Notes under the pieces: model-generated
Database searches by the model: none
Told to the model about the DNA's origin: nothing
What the model saw: only the letters and a program-made list of their open reading frames with translations
Assembly: GCA_030267965.1 (NCBI GenBank)
Contig: BRYA01000309.1
Coordinates: 1-52,252 of the forward strand
From: Triparma columacea
Taxonomy: Eukaryota > Sar > Bolidophyceae > Parmales > Triparmaceae
Length of the DNA: 52,252 bases
Direction of reading: 5' to 3'
Part shown: positions 30,704-40,850 of the stretch, one piece after another
Position numbering within the stretch: position 1 is the stretch's first letter
Layout of the letters: every line of letters begins with the position of its first letter
Made by a program: the position numbers and the translations under genes

Positions 30704-31165
30704 ATGTCAGGAGCTATGAGCGGCGCCGTAATATCCTCCGATCACGGTTCCGACCACGCTCCCTCCTTCTCCACCCCCTCCTCCACCTCCTCCCCCTTCT
30801 CCCCCCCCACCTACACCAGGTCCCAGATTGAGGATAACAACGCCTCACATACAGACCAGGCCTCCCCCGCCCGATTTCTTGCCGTAATAGACGGCTACGT
30901 CGTCGATGCCTCGGAGTACGCCCGTCCCTCCGTCCACCCTGGAGGCGTGAAGAAAGCCACAACGACCAACGATGAAAGCACGGGGGCTACCGGGAAGTGG
31001 GGAGGGTTCTCGTTCACGAAGGGGAGGAACGCGCACTTTCCGGGGACGGGGAAACGGTGGAAGGAGGGGGTTGAGGAGTGGCTTAAGGGAGGGGATGGGG
31101 AGGTCAAGTTCGAGGGGAAGGGGAAGGGGAGGATATGGATAAAGGGAATCTTTGTTGAGGGGTGA
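30704..31165 (+). CDS. Cytochrome b5-like heme/steroid-binding domain protein
   Basis: Intronless, 153 aa. A Ser/Pro-rich N-terminus (~55 aa) precedes RFLAVIDGYVVDASEY, an HPGG motif (H78) and then GRNAHFPGTGKRW (H111), the two expected axial heme histidines of cytochrome-b5-like domains. It resembles the b5-like modules of some algal proteins with FSFxxGRNAHFPxTG. No TM segment or partner oxidoreductase domain is present, so it would be a soluble electron carrier or heme/lipid-binding protein. Ends 125 bp from the convergent DUF3472 gene. Confidence 0.75.
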   Translation: MSGAMSGAVISSDHGSDHAPSFSTPSSTSSPFSPPTYTRSQIEDNNASHTDQASPARFLAVIDGYVVDASEYARPSVHPGGVKKATTTNDESTGATGKWGGFSFTKGRNAHFPGTGKRWKEGVEEWLKGGDGEVKFEGKGKGRIWIKGIFVEG

Positions 31166-31246
31166 AAAATGGAGGGCGTTGGAGGGCGTAAAGGGGTAAG
31201 GGTGGGGTGTTGGATTGCGGATGGGGATTGGCTATTCATTTTTAGA

Positions 31247-31380
31247 GCATGTGCTTATAAATCGAAGTTTCATAGCAAATCGTTGATTTTTTAGGAACGC
31301 CAGGTCAGGGACACGACAGTTGCACATAGGAGAAGGTTGAAAAGTGAGGGAGACAATCCTACAGCCGCACCAGAATCGCC
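31247..31380. repeat. Duplicated segment, copy 2 (3' end of DUF3472 gene)
   Basis: Counterpart of 28991-29149. Here it contains the real stop codon and last ~30 codons of the DUF3472 gene plus its 3' flank. Confidence 0.75.
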
Positions 31381-32939
31381 GCCTTTTATGGTGTCTTCGA
31401 CGTTTATCTCGTCGCCGTCCGGTGGTGCCATGTCTTTCGTCAAGCAATCGTCTATTTCGTCGGCAGTTGTACCGCCAATCAAACAACCAATTCTCTCTTT
31501 GAAGTCATCGAGCGGAGCGGGCATGGAGTTCTCCTCATTGTAGCCGAAAATTTGGTATTGAAATGCCACAGGTTCGATATCGCCGCCGGTTGCTATGCCC
31601 ACCGCATTGCTCTCCGCGTTGAAGTAACCATTAACCTGCCAGTGGGGGAGGAGCAAAGCAACGACCGCAGGGTTAAAAGATGAAGAAGCGAGCTAGCCAT
31701 GAGGTGTGTCGGGTTCCTCTCGCCTCTCGCCTCTCGCCTCTCGCCTCTCGTCCACTTACGTGCTCGTGATTCTCTGGGGTTCCGTAGTCATACTTCGCAT
31801 CGATAATCTGCTTGAAGGAGAGATCATCTCCGCTGATGAAGCTAGGCCCGTACATAGCGTCGCGAGGTTCGAGTGTATTGCCCTCTGTCCACTGCTCTAC
31901 GAAAGAATACAATCCGGATAGATACCAGGGCTTTCCGCTTTGATTCGTGTCGATCTTCGAGAGAAGACGCCAACCAGTGCTTTCGGAATAAAAGTAGCCT
32001 GTCATAATCACACGGTCGTTGAGAGTGGGCTCCGCGTGTACTGCCATGAAATACTCCTGCCCAACGACCGGCACTTGATCGGTGGAGAAGTAGGACTTCC
32101 TTCCTGTGCCTTCTCCACCAAAGTCGGTGCAGGTCACACCTGTTCCGCAGATTAAAGTAGCCGCCAGTAGACCTGGATCACAGTCAGGATCCTGATCCGG
32201 TTACCAAGGAGGGGGGGGTGCGATAGGGATAGGGTTACGTTAGTAGGCGCGTTGCGTGGCGGACGAGTTGTTGCTTTGCCACCGTGCCATGAATCTTACC
32301 TGATCCTGGTCGCATCCGCCGTCCCAGATGCTGAAGATCACCTTTCCGTTCGGTGGATCCGAAGTTGAGTCTCCATCTACCTGTTGAATACCGCCGTAGC
32401 CGTAAGAGTTGCCAACACCGCAGAAGTATGTTGCAGAGGAGGAAGAAACGGGCTCAATCCTTTGAAGCCACCAGGACGGCTCCGAAACTGTGCTCGGCAA
32501 AGTATACGAGAGGTGGACGGAAGCCGTACGCACGTTATTCGAAAACTCCGGTCGACACGTTGAATCGATGGGATTGAAAGAACACTCCCCTTGGCAAACA
32601 TCCTCGCTGCTACCACAGTCGTCACAGGTCTGGGAGGGAGGGGAGTAGGTTTAGTGATCTATTCTACATTGAGTCACGCTGCCCTCCTCCAAATTACTCC
32701 ACGCTCCTCCTCACCTCAGCATCCGATGGTCCATCTTCACCACAATCCACTTTCTGATCCACGCAAGAACTTGAGCTGGTATCCCACATGCACACGCCGT
32801 TGCACCAGCCGGCGCCATTGCCTTGTGGGCACTCGAAGCAGCTGTCTGCATGGTGTCCACCGCAAAGGACTGCTCCTGTTTTCACAAAAAGGCACAAAAA
32901 GAGGGCGACAAGGACTACACTGTTGAGGAATTTCGTCAT
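31291..32939 (-). CDS. Secreted Cys-rich DUF3472-domain protein, possibly GPI-anchored
   Basis: Four exons: 32715-32939, 32300-32629, 31760-32191 and 31291-31635, all phase 0, 443 aa. A signal peptide ([19 protein letters not shown]) leads a Cys-rich segment ([32 protein letters not shown]). The DUF3472-like region shows [33 protein letters not shown], a Tyr/Trp-rich core and [12 protein letters not shown]. The C-terminus has small residues (GGDSGAA) and then a hydrophobic stretch ([16 protein letters not shown]), typical of a GPI-attachment signal (inferred). Intron 3 contains a TCTCGCC heptamer repeat. A surface or extracellular carbohydrate-related role is plausible; the domain's activity is not known. 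Head-to-head with the DnaJ gene. Confidence 0.75.
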
Positions 32940-33112
32940 GAAAGGTCGTTAGTTTCGATCGATGGAGTTCTGAGAGGCCAGTAAGTATGTTTATCGGTGA
33001 GTCGGCATGGAGGAGCGGCTTGGAGTTGTAGTTCAAGGATTTCCCAAGCGATGCCTAATTTCCGACTTCCACCTGAATTTAGGCAGAGTTTTGTTTTGGT
33101 TTTTTGAGGGCG

Positions 33113-36100
33113 ATGAACTTCGAGTTCTGCTCGGCCGAGGCCTTCGCCAAGGGTCAAGAATTGATGCGCTCTAAGGATAGTGTGAAAGATGGAATCGCTC
33201 ACCTATTAGAAGCGCGAGATTTATACAGGTCTGTTGGCCCTGCGAGAAGGGAGGGGGGGGGTAAATGTGTGTCCAAACTAATTCTCCGCCGCTTCTCTTC
33301 TTCAGCAAAACCGAGGGTGTTGGCGGCAAAAATTGCTCCAGTCTGATAAACGATGCCATCAAGAAGCTTCAGGAGGACCCTTACCTGACCTTGTCTCTCC
33401 CCAATACCTGTAGTGCCTCTGAAATTAAGAAGGCGTACAGAAAGTTAGCGTTGAAGTATCACCCTGATAAGAATGTTTCGACATCTTTGCTATTTACGGC
33501 AATACAAGATGCGTACGATACGCTCAGTGACGAAGAGAAGAGGTCAGTCTATGACATTCGGAAGAGGAGGCAGGTGAGAATCCGAGATGTGATCAGGGTG
33601 GGGTGGGAAAGGAACGCGCGCAGTGGTGTATGTTTTTGACATAAATACTTACAGCGCCCGCCTTCGCAGGAGGCAAGCATGGAAAAACTAAGGAAACAGA
33701 GGCCTGCAGGGGCTCAGCAGCAGCAGCAGACCAACTACACGCCTAGGGGCAACGCTGGCAACCCTTCCCGACCTTACTCTGCCAAGAACAGGCATTCTTC
33801 CAGCAACCCTCCCGGTCAGCCTAATGAGGAGTCGGGGAGGCCGAAATACGCGCACGCCCACAACTTCAGGGGCTACAGGACAAATGCCAAGCCCACTGGT
33901 AGCACGAAGAGTGCACCTGAACCAACCCCCGCGCCCGATGCGGGCAGCGGAGCGGGACGCTACTCTAAGCAAAGGCCTATGCCTACGCCCCGCGCTGAGC
34001 CTTGGGCGAAGAGCGACGCCCAGTCCGAGTTCAACAAGGCCACAGCGAATTTTGCAGCCGCCAACAAGGCTGCGGATTCGGCGGCTGAGAAACTGCGCCA
34101 GTTCAATAAGCAATTTTACAAGGAATTTCAAAAAGCGCAGGCTTCGGGTGGTAGCGGCGTTGGGGGCGCTGGGGGCTCGAGGCCCTCAACGGCTCGAGAG
34201 CCTAAATACAAGCAGTCCTCCGCCGGTTCCATCCCCTCCAAGCCTGTTTCCCTCCGTTTCACGCACCGGGACGATAGCACCGTGACCCTCGTGTGGGATG
34301 CGGGGGAAAGCGCGACGCAGGGGCACAATGTGGCGTACGAGTTGCAGTGGCGGGAGAGGGGGAAGTCAATAAGCGAGTGGAACACGTCACCGACTTTGAT
34401 TGTGAGCCTGTCGTGCAGGAAGAAGGTGAGAGAAGGGGGGCGAAAGAGTCGCGTTGTATGGCTTGGAGGAACTTGTGCGTGTGCCCTAATTCGTGGCACC
34501 ACCGGTAAACTAAATTTCTCACCCTGTCACCACCCCACCAGAACCTAAACGCTTCGACGTGCTACGAGTTCCGTCTCCGCGCGGCGAGCGCGTTCGGGTG
34601 GAGCGGGTACAGCGAGTGCGTGAAGGTCATGACGTGCTCTCTCGGTAACAACGAGAATGGTGTTCCAGACAGGGGTGGGGGCTCGGGGGGAACGAGCTCG
34701 ACGCCTCAACCTCCTAGTAGACCGGGAACGGCAGGGGATGAGGGGGGGGTTAAAAGAACGAATAGTTGGGCTTGGAGGAGAGATAATGAGGGTGGGGAGG
34801 GGGGGCCGAGGATGACCCCTAGGGATAAGTACAAGCAGCAGCAGCAGAACGGAAAGGACAGGAAGGCTTCCGTGGGGGGTGCTACGGCGGCGGCGGGAAA
34901 GGGTGCATATGCAGATTACAGGCCCTGGAACTGCGTTGTTTGCAGGAGGTCCAACGGGAGCGACGTGACCGTCTGCGGGGTGTGCTTCACCAGCAAAGAT
35001 TATAAGAAGAAGGATAAGACTGTGGGGGGGGGGGGCAGCGGTGGCAGGGGACAAAGGAATAGCGTAAGCGGGGATGGCGTGGGGGCGGGAGACTACGCGA
35101 GGGACGCAAGGAGGGCTGCGGAGGGCGGCGGGAGGGCTAGGACGGTGGCTGGGGATAGGGGGGTTAAAGAAAGAGAGAGGGAGAGGGAGAGGGAAAGGGA
35201 AAGGACTGCAGCAGCTGCGGAGAAGAGAGAGAAAGACCGATTGGAGAGGGAGAGGGCCGCAGCTACTGCGCAGAAGGAAAGGGAGAGGGAGCGGGAAAGG
35301 GAGAGGTTGGAGAGGGAGCGGGTGGAGAAAGAGAAGGCAAAGGCTGCGAGTCCTGTGAAGTTTGAAGCAAAGGCTGCAACTTCGCGGCCATGGTGGGAAG
35401 TAGAGGAGGAGAAAAATAGCAATAAAACAAATGGGTCGGCCCCCAGCGTTCCTCACTCCGGTCCCAGTATCCGGGTGGTGTCCGGCAGTAGGATGAAGGT
35501 GAACTCTCACGTTCCCAGCCCGGTGTCCCGCAGAACGGCGAGCCCTGGCGGGGCGAGCGAGGTCGACACGGACGATGAATACGGGGGGGAGGACACTTGG
35601 GAGTATGACGAAGAGATAGACACGACCTTCGAGACCGATACTCCCAACAAGAACACGCCGAGGGGGAGGACGGGAAGGGGGGGGACCAACAATATGAACA
35701 GGACGGGGCTGGAGCCGGAGAACGGGAAAGGGATGTGGATCCTCAACGTCACAGAGACGAAGCTCCACAACGTTAGGAGGGAACCCTTCTTCAGTTCCCC
35801 AGTTGTGGGTCATTTGCTCACAGATAAGCCGATATCCTCAATCGCTGATTGCGGGGACTGGCTCAAGGTGAAGTTCCACCGTTCTTACGGTCCCGGCGCA
35901 GGCGGGGTTGGGGGAGGGGAGGAGGAGAAGAAGTCCTCCGGCGACGAATACGGCTGGTGCCTCCGCCGCAACGAGGCCCGGACGTACCTGCTCAGCGTGA
36001 GCGAGGAGGGCTACGCGGAGCTGGACGAGGAGATCTCAGAGGACGCGACGGCGCAGGGATCGCCGCTGGGGAGGAGCGGGACGCCCTACAGCGAGATCCA

Positions 36101-36446
36101 GACCGACAGCCTTAACGACGAGGGCAACACGGACAGCCAGGGGGAGGACGAGGAGGAGTGCTGGTACGAGCTGAAGGACGACGAGGGGGAGCTGTACTAC
36201 TTCAACAGCGGGACGGGGGTCAGCCAGTGGGAGCCCCCGGAGTGGTTCGAGGAGAAGGACCCGGCCACGGGGGCCGTTTTCTACGTCAACACAGGGACGG
36301 GGGAGCCCCAGTGGGACAAGCCGGGGGACTACGTTCCGGTCGTGAGGGCGGAGGTGTACAGCACAAATATGGCGAGCCATTTGAAGGACGTGCTGAGTCC
36401 GAAGAGGAGCAGGATGGGGAAGGACATGTTCAACGAAGATGTGTAG
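33113..36446 (+). CDS. DnaJ - FN3 - RanBP2-type zinc finger - SH3-like - WW-WW multidomain protein
   Basis: Four exons: 33113-33228, 33306-33573, 33670-34425 and 34542-36446, 1014 aa. J domain ~62-125 with HPD at 91-93. A Pro/Gln-rich linker follows. FN3 ~316-410 (SLRFTHRDDSTVTLVWD ... CYEFRLRAASAFGWSGYS) is split by intron 3. RanBP2-type finger ~506-535 (WNCVVCRRSN ... VCGVCF). Arg/Glu-rich coiled coil ~555-650. SH3-like region ~778-865 (RREPFFSSPVVGHL ... GWCLRRN). WW1 ~920 (CWYELKDDEGELYYFN...SQWEPP) and WW2 ~950 (PATGAVFYVNTG...PQWDKP). The set suggests an Hsp70 co-chaperone scaffold, perhaps RNA-related through the zinc finger. Intron 1 has a weak donor (ACAG|GTCTGT). A nearby GGGG|GTAAAT is an alternative. 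Confidence 0.82.
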
Positions 36447-36467
36447 AGAGTGTAGGTGTACGTAAAT

Positions 36468-36579
36468 AATCGGGGTAAGGTTTTCTGTTTTGAACACTGG
36501 TTAATTTTATGTTGGGGTTGTGAAATCGGGGTAAGGTTTTCTGTTTTGAACACTGGTTAATTTTATGTTGGGGTTGTGA
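36468..36579. repeat. 56-bp perfect tandem duplication between convergent genes
   Basis: Two adjacent copies (36468-36523 and 36524-36579) starting aatcggggtaaggttttctg. The second copy contains the PDCD2-like stop codon and last codons, and the first gives an extra 3' flank. Confidence 0.85.
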
Positions 36580-37987
36580 AGTCTTCCTCGGGTTCAACGA
36601 CGACGACCTCCCAACCTCCTTCCCCACAGCTGTTCTCGCAAGTGTAGACGAAGAGGTTCCTGAATCCCTTTCGTCGTTGGTCGTTCGCCTCTTTTGTTGC
36701 CTTGTTTTTAACCTCTTCTATGCCCGAGCCTTTCTTCCCCTTCTTCCCCTTCTTCCCCCCCTTCTTCCCCCCCTTCTTCCCATTTTTATCAACCCCCCCC
36801 TCCCCCTCCTTCTTGCTTGCCTCAATCTCGTTCATCCTCCTTACCTTAATCCCCTCCAGTCCCTCCGCGTCGTCCTCCCTAAGTCCCTCCACCACTCCCA
36901 TGACCCTCCCTAAAATCTGAAACTCAAACTTCCTTTCCCCCCCGCATCCCTCGCACTTCGCCACGCTCCCCGGGAGCCTCCACCCCCCCTTCCGACCCCC
37001 GTCCCCCCCGCAGACCAGGGGCGTGTCCCCGTAGCCGTACCTAACGAGGTGGCCTTTGTCCTCCCCCATTGCCTGAGCGTACCTAACGTTCACGCCACCC
37101 ACCCCCATTCCCTCCTCCTCCTCCTCCTCCTCCTCGTCGTCGTCGTCGCCCAAGCCGGGCCCTCGAGCTGAGGAGGGTGGCCGGCCCCCTTTCCCCTTCC
37201 CCAGCTCCTTCTCGAGCTGGGCTAAGACGACGGCGTCCAAGTCCTCCTCGAACTCCATGTACTTAAGCATATCGGCCTGGAGGTCCTTTCCGGAACCAAC
37301 GCCGGGGGTGGGGGGGGGAGGGCAGTACTCGTAGATGGGGAAAGGTTTCCCGAAGGTGGGGTTATCACAGTCATGGGGGGTGTGTGAGGGGGGGGGGGGA
37401 GGAGGGTAGGAATCTTGTGGTGCGGTAGGAGGATGTGCCGGCGGGGGGTTCGAGCTGCTTTCAATGTTGTCAACCTTGGAGTCCCTCCCACGCTCCTCAA
37501 GTTCGCTCAACATGTCCTCGACGTTTAGTGAATCCCCCTCTTCACCTTCGCTAGAGCTGTCTCCCCATTCACCTCCATCTCCCCAGGCTGGGGTGGGTGC
37601 GACGGCTTCAGGGGGGGGGGTAGGAGTAGCCGCAGCAGGGGGGGTCGGGGAAACCGAGGCGTCGGCGGCAACTTTTGAGGCAGGCGGCGGGTCTTCTGAT
37701 GCAAGACCGTCTGACACAGGACCGTCTGACATAATCACCCTCCTGTAGGCGCTCCAGCCTGAGGAACCGTAGCCAACACCAACCCATCTGTGTGACTCTG
37801 ACCCGATGACTGCGTTGATGCATACTAGGTTACAGCCGTATTTAGAGGGTGAGTACGTAGCGTTTGAAGTCGAGTTGGACGTAGTGCTGGAGTGGTTGAA
37901 GGATTGAGGAGGTGTACCAAGCATGTAACTATCCTTAGGGTTGATAGTATTCGATTTTGCGGGGTGAAATAGGTATTCTGGGTTCAT
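36563..37987 (-). CDS. PDCD2-like protein (ribosome-biogenesis-type PDCD2 C-terminal domain)
   Basis: Intronless, 474 aa, ATG at 37987. An internal ATG (MSDGPVSDG) is a possible later start. The N-terminus shows a short patch (VCINAVIGSESHRW), then a long Pro/Ala/Glu-rich linker. The PDCD2 C-terminal domain spans ~310-465: VRYGYGDTPLVCGG, CEGCGGERKFEFQILGRVM and NLFVYTCENSC, with Cys pairs conserved. A Lys/Gly-rich insertion (KKGGKKGGKKGKKGKKG) interrupts it before the final strands. PDCD2 family proteins are nascent-chain chaperones for ribosomal protein uS5 in yeast and animals. An acidic run (DDDDEEEEEEEE) lies at ~285. The duplicated ~430-bp repeat starts 38 bp upstream of the ATG. Confidence 0.78.
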   Translation of the reverse strand: MNPEYLFHPAKSNTINPKDSYMLGTPPQSFNHSSTTSNSTSNATYSPSKYGCNLVCINAVIGSESHRWVGVGYGSSGWSAYRRVIMSDGPVSDGLASEDPPPASKVAADASVSPTPPAAATPTPPPEAVAPTPAWGDGGEWGDSSSEGEEGDSLNVEDMLSELEERGRDSKVDNIESSSNPPPAHPPTAPQDSYPPPPPPSHTPHDCDNPTFGKPFPIYEYCPPPPTPGVGSGKDLQADMLKYMEFEEDLDAVVLAQLEKELGKGKGGRPPSSARGPGLGDDDDEEEEEEEEGMGVGGVNVRYAQAMGEDKGHLVRYGYGDTPLVCGGDGGRKGGWRLPGSVAKCEGCGGERKFEFQILGRVMGVVEGLREDDAEGLEGIKVRRMNEIEASKKEGEGGVDKNGKKGGKKGGKKGKKGKKGSGIEEVKNKATKEANDQRRKGFRNLFVYTCENSCGEGGWEVVVVEPEEDFTTPT

Positions 37988-38024
37988 ATTGAGGTGTAGT
38001 CGAGGTATAGAGACGGTTTTAGGG

Positions 38025-38464
38025 CGTTTGAAAGGGTTTTTGGAGGTTTTTGGGGGCTCCTTGTTTCACTGGCGATTGATGGACTGTGCTCTTTTGCTCT
38101 AATTTCGTTTCAAGCTCTTTAAAGCGGTTAATAGGGACTAATAAGCGGCTAATGATCAACTATTAAGGGACTAGTCTCAAAATTGGGACCTGTAGCGTTG
38201 TCAAGGTCGACAGGGACAAGTCTCAAGATTGAGACCTTCTGGCAAGTCTCAAGAATGAGACCTTCTCGACCAAGTCCGAAATTGGGACCAATAAAGGACC
38301 AGGCAGGACCATATTTAAAATGCAAAAATGTTTTCTCTTCTTCCTTAAAATTGTTGTCATGGCGTCGGCCTTAGGATCGCCCTTCGGAAAAATGTTGAAC
38401 CTGCGATGAGCATAGCGAGTCGCATGAAGATTGGAATTCAAGACGTTAGATATGCAGCCACGGT
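38025..38464. repeat. ~430-bp repeat, copy 1, with palindrome array, upstream of PDCD2-like gene
   Basis: Starts cgtttgaaagggtttt and ends near tatgcagccacg. About 80% similar by eye to 39545-39957. It contains four related 16-17-bp motifs at 38174, 38220, 38246 and 38274; the best is GTCTCAAGATTGAGACC, a 7-bp inverted repeat with a 2-nt loop. The copy lies directly 5' of the minus-strand PDCD2-like start. Confidence 0.8.
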
Positions 38465-38634
38465 TGAAATTTGAGTGTGATTGATCTGCGAGAGGTCGCC
38501 GTGACACTGTTTCAGCGATGATCACGCTGGTGAGATGCTGGCTTTCGACCGAGGGGGGGGACGGGGGGGGGGGAGGGGGGGGAGGAATAATAGAGGGAGC
38601 AGTTGATGATGAGCAACAGGGGGGGGGGTAGAAG

Positions 38635-39453
38635 CTAGTAGAGGGAAATGAAGTCGCCCTCCGCGTCCTCGTCGAAGCACGTGTTGCAGATGACGTGCGC
38701 CGGCTCGTCCCCGGCCCAGTTAGTGCTCTTGGGCCAGCCCGCCACCGGCCGCACGATGACGACGCAGTCCATGCACGCGGCGCCGTTGCACGAGTCGCAG
38801 CCCCAGCAAGGTTCGGTTTCCTTGTCCTTCTTAGACTCGGAGGGGTGCTGCGACTGCCAGCAGAGCCAGCAGTGGTTCTTGTCGCAGACGACGCACTGGA
38901 TGGAGTGCCTGACGGAGGGGTCGGGCGCGTGCGGGGGGCTCGCGGACTTGATCCCGTGCGCAACGCACGACCTGTAGTGAGCATCGTCCTTCTCCCATTG
39001 GCTCCTGTACGCCGGCAGCGTCGCCATGTCGATCCGCTTCTGGTGTGCCTCGTCGGGCCACTGGCAGGGGAAGCAGATCACCGCGTCGCACTGCCCGCAC
39101 GCCTTCGCCCTCCCCCCGTGGTACGCGCACAGCGGCAGGTTGCACAGCCCGCACAGCACCTCCTCCTCCCCGGCCTCCAGCGCGCACGGCGCGCCGCCGA
39201 GACCCGGGCACATCAGGTGCCGTGCAGCCCTCTCGCACCGCTGCAGGGGCTCGCACGGGAACCCGGGGGGCAGCTCCATCCCTTCGGACATGCCCACGAG
39301 CAGCGAGCGGGACGAGAGCGCGAAGAGGGACGGCACGGAGAAGGGCGCCGCGTACGGCAGGGGCGGCAGCGGCGGCAGCGGCGGGGGGGGGGCGGGCTTG
39401 CGCGGCGAGGCGGGGGGGGAGGAGGAGGCGGAGCGCTTGCCCTTCTTGCCCAT
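38635..39453 (-). CDS. Cys-rich probable zinc-binding protein, hypothetical
   Basis: Intronless, 272 aa, ATG at 39453. A basic, Pro-rich N-terminus (GKKGKRSASSSPPASPRKPA) precedes ~190 residues with many paired Cys: LCGLCNLPLC, ACGQCDAVICFPC, QCVVCDKNHCWLC, PCWGCDSCNGAACMDC and VICNTCFDEDAEGD. The spacing suggests several zinc sites, B-box/RING-like in feel, but it matches no finger I can name. The third base is strongly G/C, which produces long antisense frames. The second copy of the ~430-bp repeat lies 92 bp upstream. Confidence 0.65.
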   Translation of the reverse strand: MGKKGKRSASSSPPASPRKPAPPPPLPPLPPLPYAAPFSVPSLFALSSRSLLVGMSEGMELPPGFPCEPLQRCERAARHLMCPGLGGAPCALEAGEEEVLCGLCNLPLCAYHGGRAKACGQCDAVICFPCQWPDEAHQKRIDMATLPAYRSQWEKDDAHYRSCVAHGIKSASPPHAPDPSVRHSIQCVVCDKNHCWLCWQSQHPSESKKDKETEPCWGCDSCNGAACMDCVVIVRPVAGWPKSTNWAGDEPAHVICNTCFDEDAEGDFISLY

Positions 39454-39544
39454 GGGAGGAGGGTCGGAGCTGGGTGGGAGGAAGGGGGGGGGGGAGGGCG
39501 AGGCTGAGGGGTGGGGAGAGGGGTACTGGGAAGGGGGTAGGGGT

Positions 39545-39957
39545 CGTTTGAAAGGGTTTTAGGAGGATTTTGGAGGTTTTTGAGGGTCCTTGTCTTCACT
39601 GTCGTTGTGGGGACTGGGTTTTTGCTGCTTAATTTCGTTTCAAGCTCTTTAAAGCGGCTAATAGGGGCTAATAAGCGGCTAATGATCAACTTTCAATGGA
39701 CCAGTCTCAAAATTGGGACCTGTAGCGTTGTCCAGGTCGACAGTGACCAGTCTCAAGAATGAGACCCAGGCAAGTCTCTAGAATGAGACCTTGAAGGACC
39801 ATATTTTAAAATGCAAAATCTTTTCTCTTCTTCCTTAAAATTGTTTGTCGTGGCGTCGGCCTTAGGATCGCCCTTCGTAAAAATGTTGAAGCTGCGAGTC
39901 GCATAGCGATTCGCATGAAGATTGTCATTCAAGCCGTTAGATATGCAGCCACGTTGA
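39545..39957. repeat. ~430-bp repeat, copy 2, upstream of Cys-rich gene
   Basis: Counterpart of 38025-38464, in the same orientation. It keeps three palindromic motifs at 39704, 39750 and 39774, and the distal block with ggcgtcggccttaggatcgc. It lies directly 5' of the Cys-rich gene's start. Confidence 0.8.
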
Positions 39958-40047
39958 CGTTGCAATAGACGCTGCATTCCTAGCTCGTCGCTTCGCAACC
40001 TCGTGTTCGCTTCGCCAAATCGCGGCCCCTCACCTAAACCCTCCTCC

Positions 40048-40850
40048 CTAATCCTTCTTAGCGGATCCCATGGTAATGTACTGGTGTGCGTACGCTCCTG
40101 TAAAGAAGGCCTGGAGTCCAAAGTTGATGAAGAGGTTAGGAGTCTTACCCTCAGCCCAGGTGGAAAGGGTGAGGATACCACACGCACCCCAGACGGCGCC
40201 GGCGGCGGCAGTCATGGCTTTTTTGACCTCGACGTCGGCGACCTTCGTCTGAGCGATGTAGTGACAAGCACGCATGCCGAGGATGAACAAACCGGAGTAC
40301 TGGTGGATGGTGGGAGTGGTGGGAGCGGTGAGTGTTGGATGGTGGGGTGTGAAATGTGAGTGCGGCACACGCCCATTCTCCCTTCTCTCGCCTCCCCTCT
40401 CTTGAACCTCTTGAATGTTTTATTACTCACCTTGCACATGGTGGTGGTCGCACTGTTGGTGACGTAATTGTTGAAGTTGTCTCCCATGCTGCGTGTGCGC
40501 GTGGCAAAAAACGGAATTAAAGTCGTGTAAGAGATGTTTTGGTCCAAGGTTTTAAAAGTTCAACGCTTGACGCCACGCTCTCCCACCGAGATTCATGCCA
40601 ATAACATACTCACAAAGCATCGCCCATAAGAATCAATTGGGCGGCATATCCAAGGCCAGCAACGTGGTCAATCCAGTCTGAGACGGGTGAGAGAAAGAAG
40701 ATTAGTGAGTGAATGGGGAATCGGTACGACAAATTTTCTTGTGGAGAATTTAAGGGCAGCAGCAGCAGATACATGCGAGAGAGATCAATATTTCGTTTAA
40801 TGCGATGTTTAAGGAACATCTGGTGAACACTTACCAAGCGTGGTAGGCAT
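40048..40850 (-). CDS. Small multi-pass membrane protein, hypothetical
   Basis: Four exons: 40835-40850 (only 16 nt), 40614-40677, 40431-40488 and 40048-40299, phases 1, 2 and 0, total 129 aa. The chain begins MPTTLDWIDHVAGLGYAA. Three or four hydrophobic helices are visible (VAGLGYAAQLILMG, YSGLFILGMRACHYIA, AMTAAAGAVWGACGILTL, LFINFGLQAFFTGAYAHQ), with a short basic tail (GSAKKD). Splice donors are GTAAGT or GTGAGT and all frames join cleanly, so the model is sound. The family is unknown to me; such small proteins occur in algal organelle or endomembranes. Divergent from the next gene, 253 bp between starts. Confidence 0.7.

Noticed and set aside
34545..35813. 422-aa minus-strand Pro/Leu/Arg-rich frame
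   Set aside because: Antisense of DnaJ-gene exon 4, with low-complexity composition; the sense strand has recognisable domains.
38174..38289. CRISPR-like array from the spaced GTCTCAA...GAGACC motifs
   Set aside because: Motifs are only 16-17 bp, degenerate, irregularly spaced, and in a eukaryotic repeat without cas genes.
38695..39562. Plus-strand frames of 168-270 aa
   Set aside because: Antisense shadows of the G/C-rich Cys-rich gene.
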